DNA from: Thermoguttaceae bacterium
GTDB taxonomy: Bacteria > Planctomycetota > Planctomycetia > Pirellulales > Thermoguttaceae
Length of the DNA: 64,000 nt
Reading direction: 5' to 3'
NCBI GenBank assembly: GCA_017434455.1
Contig: JAFRFG010000018.1
Span: 1 to 64,000 of the forward strand
This document shows, piece after piece, positions 42,575-50,665 of this stretch; position 1 is the first letter of the stretch, and each line of letters opens with the position of its first letter. The notes under the pieces were generated by a model that worked only from the letters and a program-made list of their open reading frames with translations, was not told where the DNA came from and searched no databases. Position numbers and translations under genes: made by a program.

Positions 42575-44149
42575 TTACTCTTCGGGGGTGACCTCTTTGA
42601 CGAAGACGGCGGTGTTCGGGTCTTTGCCGGAGTAGAAGGCCAAGTAGTCTTTCCCTCCGACCCGGACCGCGTTGACGTTCCCGGTGTCCCAGGTCGATTC
42701 GCTCCCCAGCGCCGCGGCGCGGCTGTCGGGCCAGGTGAGCGGCCGATCGAAGATATCGCCCGCCTTGGTCCGGCGGCAGCGGAGGATGCCGCGGCCGCGG
42801 TGGAAGTAGTAGCAGGTCACCAGGTCGGTCTCCGGGTCGTACAGCACCGTCGGCGTGGAGGAAAGCACGTCGGTGATATTGGTCTGGGCCCGACGCCAGG
42901 TGACGCCGAAGTCGGTGGAGGTCAGCTGAAGCTGCGCCCGGGCCGTTGTATTGCCGCCGACCTCGACGCGGGCCAGCGCCAGGATCTTTCCCTCCCCCAG
43001 GTAAACCGCCGACTGTTCGGTCGGCCACTGCTCTTTGGTGAGGTTCGACTCAATGGTCGTCTGTGTCCAGCTCTTCCCGTCGTCGGCGCTGGTGAGCGTT
43101 CCCCACGAGTGGGAGGGGCCGTCGTCGCCGTAGGGACCGGCGAACCAAAGCGCCATGAGACCGTGCCCGGGGAGGGCGAAACAGTCGGTGATCTGGATCG
43201 GCGCGGGATCCAATTCCGGTGTCGCCAGGCGGGTGAACGTGACGCCGTCTTCACTGCGGTAGAGGTCGTGGCGGTAGGGACCGTGCGCGGCCGAGTCGAT
43301 CCGGCGAACCCACAGGAGCATCGCGCCGGTGGAATCGAGCCCCTTGCCGATAGCGACCTCGCCGCTGCCCGGGGTGGCGGCGACGATGGCCTCGTCGGAC
43401 CAGCTGCGGCCGAGGTCGCGCGAGCTTTTGGCGAAGACCTCGCGGGCGTCCTCATCGATGTTGTGGGCCCGTCCCCGGCTGTAGGCGCAGACTAAGGTAT
43501 CGCCGATGTTTTGGATCATCGGCCAAGAGTTGTAGCCCGCCCCGTCAACGACGGTGTCGGTGACGAGGAACGCTTCGTCGGGAGGGGTGAGCGGCGTGAT
43601 CTTCACCAGAACCAGACCCATCGGGCGGGTGAAGGTATCAGCCGGGTCGTCCGGCTCTCGTTGAACGCGGACAGACAGCGGCAGGGCCGCGTCGACCGGG
43701 AAGTACGATTCGGCGGTGACCCACTCGGTCTGAAGGGCGCCGGAGGGGATACCGGCGCGAACGCAGTCGCAGGTGACCACGCGCGGGGCGCCGGTATCGC
43801 TCATCTGGGCCAGATGGACCCGCCAGACCGACTGAAGATCATGCTGCTCGGGGGGCTCTTCGGTGGTGAGAAGCAGCTGCACGCGAACCGCCCGGCAGCC
43901 GACCGGAAGCGCGGGAACAAATCCGGCGACCGACTGGCCGACGCTTCGGCCCGACATCGACCAGACCGGGAGATGGGCCGAGCCGCCGGACATCGTCACA
44001 AGCGACGGCTGTTCGGTCGCCCGCGCCATGGCGGCGGCCGTCAGAACAATCGATTCATTCGGCGTCTGTGCCGAAACGGCCGCGGCGCAAACAAGCGCGG
44101 CGAAAAGTGCCAGCGCCGGCGCGCAGACGGGGAGAAAGAGCGTTCGCAT
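42575..44149 (-). CDS. Secreted BNR-repeat protein, sialidase-like
   Basis: A 524-residue protein with signal peptide (about 1-27, ends AVSAQ). The first 170 residues form a beta-rich domain of unknown type. The rest is a six-bladed sialidase-like propeller with three Asp boxes of the SxDxGxxW kind (SSRDLGRSWS, SADDGKSWTQ, TSTDFGVTWR). The (F/Y)RIP motif that holds the first catalytic Arg in true sialidases is not visible; the equivalent place reads NSWP. It may therefore be a GH33-related hydrolase for another ulosonic acid, or a non-sialidase propeller. It lies 30 bases after the DAACS symporter gene and is probably in its operon. Confidence 0.75.
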   Translation of the reverse strand: MRTLFLPVCAPALALFAALVCAAAVSAQTPNESIVLTAAAMARATEQPSLVTMSGGSAHLPVWSMSGRSVGQSVAGFVPALPVGCRAVRVQLLLTTEEPPEQHDLQSVWRVHLAQMSDTGAPRVVTCDCVRAGIPSGALQTEWVTAESYFPVDAALPLSVRVQREPDDPADTFTRPMGLVLVKITPLTPPDEAFLVTDTVVDGAGYNSWPMIQNIGDTLVCAYSRGRAHNIDEDAREVFAKSSRDLGRSWSDEAIVAATPGSGEVAIGKGLDSTGAMLLWVRRIDSAAHGPYRHDLYRSEDGVTFTRLATPELDPAPIQITDCFALPGHGLMALWFAGPYGDDGPSHSWGTLTSADDGKSWTQTTIESNLTKEQWPTEQSAVYLGEGKILALARVEVGGNTTARAQLQLTSTDFGVTWRRAQTNITDVLSSTPTVLYDPETDLVTCYYFHRGRGILRCRRTKAGDIFDRPLTWPDSRAAALGSESTWDTGNVNAVRVGGKDYLAFYSGKDPNTAVFVKEVTPEE

Positions 44150-44179
44150 GGGGGAATGCCGTTCTTTTTCAGATGGTAT

Positions 44180-45505
44180 TTACTCGCCGCTTTCCGGCGC
44201 GGGATCGCCGCTTTGCGCGGGGGTGATCATGTCGTGATTCTTGGCGACGACGTAGGTGCAGACCATGTCGCCGGTGATATTGCACGAGGTCTCGAACATA
44301 TCGAGGATCGGATTGATGCCGAACGCCAGGGCGACGATCGAGGCGGTCTGCGCGGGGGTGAAGCCGGCGTTCTCGAGGATCATGAACAGCAGGAAGATGC
44401 AGCCGCTCGGGATCCCCCCGGCGCCGATCGAGGAGAAGACGACGGTGACGACCAGCGTCACCAGTTTCCCGAGCGTGAGGGGGACGCCGAAGATGTTCGC
44501 CGCCAAAATGACAAAGACCGGGAGGTGAACGCAGACCCCGTCCATATTGATGGTGCTTCCCAGGGGGAGTGAAAAACCGGTCAGCGCCGGAGAGACACCG
44601 GCTTTGTTCATCGTCTGAATGGTGATCGGGAGGGTCGCCGAGCTGGAACGGGTCACGAAGCCGACGATCACCGGGCGGCGAAGCCGGAACAAAACACGGT
44701 ACGGGTTCTCTCGGCAGAAGATCGCCAGGAAGAGGGGGTAGATCACCAGGATCATCATCAGCAGCCCGCAGATCACACAGAGCATAATCCGCAGGTAGGG
44801 TCCGAAGAGCTGAGCGCCCCCGCGGGTGAAGTTGACGAACGTCAGGACGAAGACCCCGAAGGGGAAATATTCCATCACCCAGTCGATCAGTTTAAAGGCG
44901 ATCGACTGGAGGGCGTCGACCACCTGCAGGAGCGTTTCGATCGCTTCTTTGACTTTCGACTCGGTCTTGGACGAGTCGAGCAGCGTTCGCGCCGCCAGCC
45001 CGAACAAAATGGCGAAGACGATGATCGCCAGGAACTTCCCCTGCGAGAGCGCCTCGAACGGATTGAGGAAGAGGTTGCTTAAGAAACCCGCCAGCCCGGC
45101 GGAGGCCGAACCGGCCGGAACCATCGCGCTGGCCGCGGTCTCCCCGGCCAGCGCCGAGGCGTCGAGTTTGGGGTTCATGATGAACGCCATCGTGATCCCG
45201 AAGATGGTGGCGAAGATCGAGGTGCTCAGGTACCAGAGGAGGACCGAGGCACCGAGCCGTCCCGATTTCTTCAGCGGCAGGGCCGCCGAGCCGGCGATCA
45301 GCGAGAAGAAGATGATCGGGAAGACGACCATCTTGAGCATCGAGATCAAAACCGCCCCGAACGGCTCCAGGGTATCGGCCAGGTGGGCCAAAGAGTCGTT
45401 GGCGGACTGCGAGGCGATCAGGCCGAGAAGAACACCGAGGACAAAACCGGTCAGGATCCGGCTGATGAGCGGGATGCGAAAATAGAGGTTCAGGATCGAT
45501 TTCAC
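44180..45505 (-). CDS. Dicarboxylate/amino acid:cation symporter (DAACS family), copy 1
   Basis: A 441-residue inner-membrane transporter of the GltP/DctA type. The first re-entrant loop motif SSSATLPIT, the NMDG of TM7, the second loop (SIGAGGIPSG) and the NITGDMVCTY segment of TM8 are all present. Family members take up C4-dicarboxylates, glutamate or neutral amino acids with Na+ or H+. TM8 in DctA/GltP holds an Arg or Asp that sets specificity; here it reads DMFETSCNITGD, without the Arg expected for dicarboxylate/glutamate binding, pointing to neutral amino acids. The GTG start at 45505 gives the same N-terminus as copy 2. It lies between a secreted-protein gene and the sialidase-like gene. 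Confidence 0.9.
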   Translation of the reverse strand: MKSILNLYFRIPLISRILTGFVLGVLLGLIASQSANDSLAHLADTLEPFGAVLISMLKMVVFPIIFFSLIAGSAALPLKKSGRLGASVLLWYLSTSIFATIFGITMAFIMNPKLDASALAGETAASAMVPAGSASAGLAGFLSNLFLNPFEALSQGKFLAIIVFAILFGLAARTLLDSSKTESKVKEAIETLLQVVDALQSIAFKLIDWVMEYFPFGVFVLTFVNFTRGGAQLFGPYLRIMLCVICGLLMMILVIYPLFLAIFCRENPYRVLFRLRRPVIVGFVTRSSSATLPITIQTMNKAGVSPALTGFSLPLGSTINMDGVCVHLPVFVILAANIFGVPLTLGKLVTLVVTVVFSSIGAGGIPSGCIFLLFMILENAGFTPAQTASIVALAFGINPILDMFETSCNITGDMVCTYVVAKNHDMITPAQSGDPAPESGE

Positions 45506-45567
45506 GTTCGGGGATTCTTTCGTGCTTTAAGGTTCGGGCGAAGGGGCCGGCGCGCACGCGCGGATAT

Positions 45568-46167
45568 TTACGGTTTCTCGTCGGTTGGCCGCGGGTCGCT
45601 TTCTTTTTTCTGGGTTGTGTCGGCCGGGGTGCCGTCGGCGTCGGCTTTTTGGGGCTCAGCTTTTTTGGCGTTTGACTTTTTGGCGCCCGTAATGATGGCG
45701 TCCGCCTCTTTGGCCTCGCGCCGGGACGCTTCGATGGCTCTTCTCATGGCGGGGTGATAACGGTGGCGCTTTCGCTGTGAAGGGAAGCTGAAACTTTCGG
45801 CCGGCTGCGTTTCGGTCCCTTGATAGCCCGAAGAGACCTGGTCCGCCGAATCGGTCTGATCGCTTAAATCGCCCTGGTCGTCCGAATCGGCCTGATCGGT
45901 TGAGTTGACCTGACCGCTGAACGGGTTTTTACCGGTCAGAAGGAAGGGGTTGGCGAAGTTGATGGTGTGCGGCCGGCGGTGGTAGGGGAACGGCACCGGA
46001 GAGAAGGGGGGATAGGGGGGTTCGTATTCCTGCGCAAAGACCGGAGGAACCGGGTCGATGGTCATGGCGTCGATGCTGGGGCCGAGACCGGGGTCGTCTT
46101 GGGCCGGGGCCGGGCGCAGAACCGCGATCGCCAAAAGCGGCAAAACCAGAACTGTGAACGGTTTCAT
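45568..46167 (-). CDS. Secreted low-complexity protein with DQ-type hexapeptide repeats
   Basis: A 199-residue protein. A signal peptide (MKPFTVLVLPLLAIAVLRPA) is followed by a Pro-rich part, four units of six residues (DQADSD, DQGDLS, DQTDSA, DQVSSG) and a Lys/Ala/Glu-rich C-terminus. No enzymatic motif is seen; the whole mature chain looks disordered. It is the first gene after the promoter at 46269-46296 and is followed after 62 bases by the symporter gene, so it may be part of that operon. Function unknown. Confidence 0.6.
   Translation of the reverse strand: MKPFTVLVLPLLAIAVLRPAPAQDDPGLGPSIDAMTIDPVPPVFAQEYEPPYPPFSPVPFPYHRRPHTINFANPFLLTGKNPFSGQVNSTDQADSDDQGDLSDQTDSADQVSSGYQGTETQPAESFSFPSQRKRHRYHPAMRRAIEASRREAKEADAIITGAKKSNAKKAEPQKADADGTPADTTQKKESDPRPTDEKP
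45838..45909 (-). repeat. Four degenerate 18-bp repeats coding for DQ-type hexapeptides
   Basis: In-frame units of 18 bases inside the low-complexity protein gene. The same period and a similar Ser/Asp/Asn/Gln composition occur in the oxidase linker at 1897-1948. Confidence 0.6.
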
Positions 46168-46268
46168 TGGGCGAATTTCCCTTAGGTGAGAGTGTTGTCA
46201 TCCGAGGGGGGAATCCATCCCCTGTCACAATGGGGCGCGAGGATTTCCATAGGGCGCGCCTTTCTTTT

Positions 46269-46296
46269 ATTTTACTCAAGATACCGGTTCGGTCAA
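46269..46296 (-). promoter_or_regulatory. Promoter of the secreted-protein/symporter/sialidase-like operon
   Basis: On the minus strand TTGACC (46296-46291), 16-base spacer, TAAAAT (46274-46269), about 100 bases before the start at 46167 and just beyond the stop of DAACS copy 2. Confidence 0.55.
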
Positions 46297-46300
46297 AGAG

Positions 46301-47590
46301 TTACTCCTCCGGGGGATGGAGCATTCCCGCGCGTTTGGCGATAGCGTAGGTGCAGACCATATCGCCGGTACAGTTGCAGGTGGTTCGAACCATATCGATC
46401 AGCGGGTCGATGCCGAACGCCAGGGCGACGACGAAAGAGACCTGATCGTCTTGAAGGCCGATGTTTTTGAGGATGATAAACAAAAGGAAAAGGGAGCCGT
46501 TCGGGATGCCGCCGGCGCCGATCGAGGCGAACAGGACGGTCACCAGGATGATCGCCAGGTTCGTCGCCGTGATGGTGATGTTAAAGGCGTTGGCCGCGAG
46601 AATCGCGTAGGCGGGCAGAAGCACGCACGCGCCATCCATATTGACGGTACAGCCCAGGGGGAGTGAAAAACTGGTGAGCACCGGTGAGATGCCGATCCTG
46701 TTGAGCGTCTTGATCGAAACCGGCAGCGTCGCGAAGCTCGATCGGGTGGTGAACGCCGTGAACATCGGTTCGCGGAATTTCGCCAGGACGCGGTAGGGGT
46801 TCTCCCGGCTGACGCACAACAGCAGCAGCGGATAGACCAGGAAGATCATCGCCAAAAGCCCGATGGTGACCGACAGGATCACGTTTAAATACGGCTCGAA
46901 CAAGATCGCGCCGCTGCGCGCGAAGTTGACAAAGGTAAGGATGAAGATCCCAAACGGGAAATATTCCATGATCCAGTCGATCAGCTTGAAGGTGACCGAC
47001 CCGCAGGCGTGGACGCAGCGCAGGAGGGTCTCGATCGCCTCGGCGGTTTTTTCGGTGCGCTTCTCGGAGTCGAGCAAGACCCGCGCGGCGATCCCAAAGA
47101 TAATGGAGAAGATCACGATCGCCAGGAAGTTTCCCGAAGAGAGCGCCTCGAACGGGTTGCGGAAGAGCCCCTCCAGAAAATTCGCCAGGGAGGGGACCGC
47201 TCCTCCGCCCACCGGCGCCGAGTTCTTCGCGGTCATCATGTCGGCGCTGATCGTCGGGTTGACCAGCATCGCCATCGAGATTCCGAAAACGGCGGCGAAA
47301 ACCGAGGTGACCAAGTACCAGAGAATCACCGTCGTGCCGACCTTCCCCGACTTTTTCAGCGGCAGCGCGGCGGCCCCGGCGATCAGCGAGAAGAAAATGA
47401 TCGGGACGACGACCATCTTGAGCATCGCGATCATGATCGTTCCGAACGGCTCCAGGATATCGGCGGCGCGCAGGAATTGCTCGCGCGCGTAAAAGTTCCC
47501 GGCCAGCCCGGCGGACATACCGAGCAGAAAGCCGCCGAGGAGGCGGACCGACATCGGGATACGAAACCAAAAACCGAGGAACTTCAGCAT
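46301..47590 (-). CDS. Dicarboxylate/amino acid:cation symporter (DAACS family), copy 2
   Basis: A 429-residue paralogue of copy 1. It has the loop motif SSFATLPVS (SSSATLPIT in copy 1), NMDG, SIGAGGIPNG and a TM8 stretch RTTCNCTGDMVCTY. The Arg in DMVRTTCN is at the position where dicarboxylate/glutamate transporters carry Arg and copy 1 has Glu-Thr-Ser, so the two copies probably differ in substrate charge preference. The start at ATG 47590 aligns with copy 1 (FRIP in both); the longer frame to 47650 adds an unrelated Pro-rich leader. Confidence 0.9.
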   Translation of the reverse strand: MLKFLGFWFRIPMSVRLLGGFLLGMSAGLAGNFYAREQFLRAADILEPFGTIMIAMLKMVVVPIIFFSLIAGAAALPLKKSGKVGTTVILWYLVTSVFAAVFGISMAMLVNPTISADMMTAKNSAPVGGGAVPSLANFLEGLFRNPFEALSSGNFLAIVIFSIIFGIAARVLLDSEKRTEKTAEAIETLLRCVHACGSVTFKLIDWIMEYFPFGIFILTFVNFARSGAILFEPYLNVILSVTIGLLAMIFLVYPLLLLCVSRENPYRVLAKFREPMFTAFTTRSSFATLPVSIKTLNRIGISPVLTSFSLPLGCTVNMDGACVLLPAYAILAANAFNITITATNLAIILVTVLFASIGAGGIPNGSLFLLFIILKNIGLQDDQVSFVVALAFGIDPLIDMVRTTCNCTGDMVCTYAIAKRAGMLHPPEE

Positions 47591-47681
47591 GAAAGGGGGT
47601 CTTTTCGCGTTTCGGGGAAGGGGCGGTTGGGTACCTGGGCAAAACGTCATTGTATCACAAGAGGCGGAAGATTTAACAAGT

Positions 47682-47710
47682 TTGATTTTTCACGCCACGG
47701 TACTTATAAT
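47682..47710 (+). promoter_or_regulatory. Promoter of the GH127 operon
   Basis: TTGATT (47682-47687), 17-base spacer, perfect TATAAT (47705-47710), about 65 bases before the start at 47776. It is the strongest promoter match of the glycan region. Confidence 0.65.
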
Positions 47711-47775
47711 AAAGGGGTGTCGGCCGGCTTTTTAAGCGGCCGGTGTTCCTCCAGTCACGAAAGGTCCGTTCTGTG

Positions 47776-50607
47776 ATGAAAAGCCGTTTTGTGTACTCTC
47801 CGGTCTTGGCGCCGCTGGCGCTGATCTGTCTTTTTTCGTTCACCGCGGCCAATGCGGCCGATACGCGCGACGTGGTGACGCCCGCGGTTCCCGATAAGTT
47901 GGTGTCGGTCACGCTCGATCATGACCAGCTCGGGGGGGAGATCGACCGGCGGATCATGGATCTAACCTATCACAACTACATGGCGCTGGACTTCGAGAAC
48001 GATTGGCTGCGCTATTTCCGCCAGCGTTCTCCCCGGCCGGAGAATACCTCGGTCTACTACGGTGTCGGGAAGGTGATCGACGCCGGGAGCTTGCTGGGGG
48101 CCTACACCAACGACGACGCGGTTCGGGCGCGCACCAAGGAACTGCTCGACGGTGTCTTGGCGACGCGCGACGAGGACGGGTACATCGGCTTTTGGACCCG
48201 CGAGCCGGGGGATAAGCAGAATTTCGTCAACTGGATTTTGCACGAGCAGGAATATTTCACCCTGGCCTGCGTTCGTCACTACCGCGTCACCGGCGAGGAA
48301 CAGTCGCTGGCCGCCGCGCGCGTGATGATGGACTTTATCATGAAGACCTTCCCGAAGAATGATGAGGGGGTTTACTATATTCCCTCACCGATCTCGATCG
48401 CCGGGGTGGCCGAAGCGGCCGAAGAGCTGTATCGCGTCACGGGCGAGGAGAAATATCTCGACTTCGCCGAGCATCTACAGTATGAGCCGCACTGGTACTA
48501 CGAACCGGCCGACGAATGGCTGTGTCATATCGACTCGCGCCGTTTCCACCTCTACGTGATGCTATCGCACATGTATCCCGAAACCGAGGTGTACCGTCTT
48601 ACCGGCGAACAGCGGCGCCTGATCAAGGCGCGCTGGATGTACGCCGCCCTGCTCGAAAAAGTCTCCGGCGCGATGTTTGTGACCGGTTCGGCGTCCAACG
48701 CCGAGCAGTTCACCCGCGATCAGGTCGGCAGCGGCGCGGCCGAGGAGTCGTGCGTCACCGCCTACCTTCTGCGTCTGTTCGACTCGCTTCTGCGCATTGA
48801 CGGCGATCTGCGCGTCGGCGACGTGATGGAGCGGACGATCTACAACGCCCTGTTCGCCGCGCAGTCTCCCGACGGGAGGCAGCTGCGCTATTTCACTCCT
48901 TTTTCGGGGCCAAGGGTTTATTTCGATCGTGATACCTTCTGCTGTCCGGGGAACTTCCGCCGGGCGGTGGCGGAGCTTCCCCGCAAGGTCTGCTATACCT
49001 TCGACGGCGGCGTGGCGATTAACCTTTACGCCCCGATGAAAAAGACCCTGACCCTCGGCGGGGTGCCGACCCAAATCGAGGAGATTACCGACTACCCCAA
49101 CAGCGGCGAGGTGAAGTTTGTCGTCACGCCGCGGGACGCGGCCGATTTTACCCTGCGGCTGCGCCTCCCCCGCTGGGCCGAGAAAGTCACCATCGCCGTT
49201 AACGATGAACCGGCGGCGGAGCTTTTGCCGGGGGATTATCCCGGCGGGTACGATATCAAGCGGACCTGGCGCCCCGGGGATACGGTTGTCTGCTCGATGC
49301 CGATGACCTGGCGTTTTGTTCAGGGACGCGCCGCCCAGGCCAGGCGCGCGGCCTTGCTGCGCGGTCCGGTGCTGTTCTGCTTCTCGGCGGCGCAAAACGA
49401 GGGGGTGCTTCCGGAGGGGTTCGATCCGCGCGACCTGGTGATCGACCCGGATACGCTCACCGACCCGGTGGAGGACGACACGGTTCGGCCCGGTGGAATG
49501 AAGACCACCGCGCGCGCCCGGCTCGGCCGCGGCGGCCAAGAGGTGACGGTGACGCTGACCGAGTTCGTCGATCCTTCGGGGATGGAGGTCTATTTCCGTC
49601 TGAAAGACAACTCGACTTTGAAGGCGGTGGGAGATGAGCTTTTCGACCAGCGGCCGATGACCACCCCGGTGAAACTCCTCTGCGCCCTGTACGGACCGCC
49701 GACACGGACCGCCGAGGAGTGTTTCTCGGCGATCAGCGAGCCGATCGCCGATCTGACCGCCGACTATCGTCCGCCGGAGGGGGTTGACCGTCAGGCGTTT
49801 TTCGCCGCCCCCGGCGGGGTTTGGAGTGTTTGGATCAGCGATAACCCCGATTTAGATCAGGCCGGCGAAAAACAGCTCCTCTCCTCGAAGCAGAAAGTCT
49901 ACGGCACCCCCGACGGTTTCGCCTACGGCTCGGGGAGTCCCGACGGACTCGGTTTTCTGGCCAACCATGACCCGTCGCCGCGGCAAAACAGCCAGTGGCG
50001 TCAAGATTTCACCGAGGGGCTGTTTGACCGAATCATCCCGCCGGTGATCAGCGGCAGGTTCCTTTATACCCACCCGGTCAGCGATCCGGGGAAGTACCTT
50101 ATTTTCCGTTTCCTTCCCGATGAGACGCTCGCCGAGACCCAGCTGCTCACCGCCGCGGCGCTGTGGCACAACCCGGCCGGCAATGGGGTGACTCTCGACG
50201 TGACCGCCCCCTCGATACGGGCCGCGCGGGAAGGGACGACGGGCAGAATTGTCCGCCGTATCACCGACGGGAACGACGGTTTAATGTCGATCGGCCGAGT
50301 GGCGGCCATGGGGAGCGGCCCGATCGATTTTGTGCTGGGGAACAACGGCGATTACTTCAGTGACGCGACGGCGATCGCGCTGACGATCCGTCCCAGCGTC
50401 CCGATGGAAGATCAGATCGACGTGTTCGATCTGCTCGCCCCCTATATGACGGGGAAAACGACCGTTTCGATCGGGCCCTTCAACGAGATCTTCGGCGATC
50501 CGGCACCCGGGGTGGAAAAGAATCTCAAACTGATGTTCTTCGATCCGCGCACCGGGGAGGTCACGCTCAAGGAGGTGGAAGAGAACCAGCCGATAGAGGT
50601 GGAGTAA
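47776..50607 (+). CDS. Secreted GH127 family glycosidase with extra C-terminal region, copy 1
   Basis: A 943-residue protein with signal peptide (to about ANAADT). Residues of about 30-640 match GH127 (formerly DUF1680), an (alpha/alpha)6-barrel family that includes beta-L-arabinofuranosidases. The Cys nucleophile/zinc site is complete: Glu324-Ser-Cys326 in EESC and the pair Cys389-Cys390 in FCCPGNFRRAVAELP. A further 300 residues, absent from the 650-residue standard enzymes, form a beta-rich region of unknown type (includes GGVWSVWISDNPDLDQA). GTG 47773 directly before ATG 47776 is an alternative start. First gene of a two-gene operon. Confidence 0.88.
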   Translation: MKSRFVYSPVLAPLALICLFSFTAANAADTRDVVTPAVPDKLVSVTLDHDQLGGEIDRRIMDLTYHNYMALDFENDWLRYFRQRSPRPENTSVYYGVGKVIDAGSLLGAYTNDDAVRARTKELLDGVLATRDEDGYIGFWTREPGDKQNFVNWILHEQEYFTLACVRHYRVTGEEQSLAAARVMMDFIMKTFPKNDEGVYYIPSPISIAGVAEAAEELYRVTGEEKYLDFAEHLQYEPHWYYEPADEWLCHIDSRRFHLYVMLSHMYPETEVYRLTGEQRRLIKARWMYAALLEKVSGAMFVTGSASNAEQFTRDQVGSGAAEESCVTAYLLRLFDSLLRIDGDLRVGDVMERTIYNALFAAQSPDGRQLRYFTPFSGPRVYFDRDTFCCPGNFRRAVAELPRKVCYTFDGGVAINLYAPMKKTLTLGGVPTQIEEITDYPNSGEVKFVVTPRDAADFTLRLRLPRWAEKVTIAVNDEPAAELLPGDYPGGYDIKRTWRPGDTVVCSMPMTWRFVQGRAAQARRAALLRGPVLFCFSAAQNEGVLPEGFDPRDLVIDPDTLTDPVEDDTVRPGGMKTTARARLGRGGQEVTVTLTEFVDPSGMEVYFRLKDNSTLKAVGDELFDQRPMTTPVKLLCALYGPPTRTAEECFSAISEPIADLTADYRPPEGVDRQAFFAAPGGVWSVWISDNPDLDQAGEKQLLSSKQKVYGTPDGFAYGSGSPDGLGFLANHDPSPRQNSQWRQDFTEGLFDRIIPPVISGRFLYTHPVSDPGKYLIFRFLPDETLAETQLLTAAALWHNPAGNGVTLDVTAPSIRAAREGTTGRIVRRITDGNDGLMSIGRVAAMGSGPIDFVLGNNGDYFSDATAIALTIRPSVPMEDQIDVFDLLAPYMTGKTTVSIGPFNEIFGDPAPGVEKNLKLMFFDPRTGEVTLKEVEENQPIEVE

Positions 50608-50665
50608 AACCGGCGCCCCACCAGAAGCGCCGAAAGACATTCAGCCGAAATAGGTTCGTTCCGTG

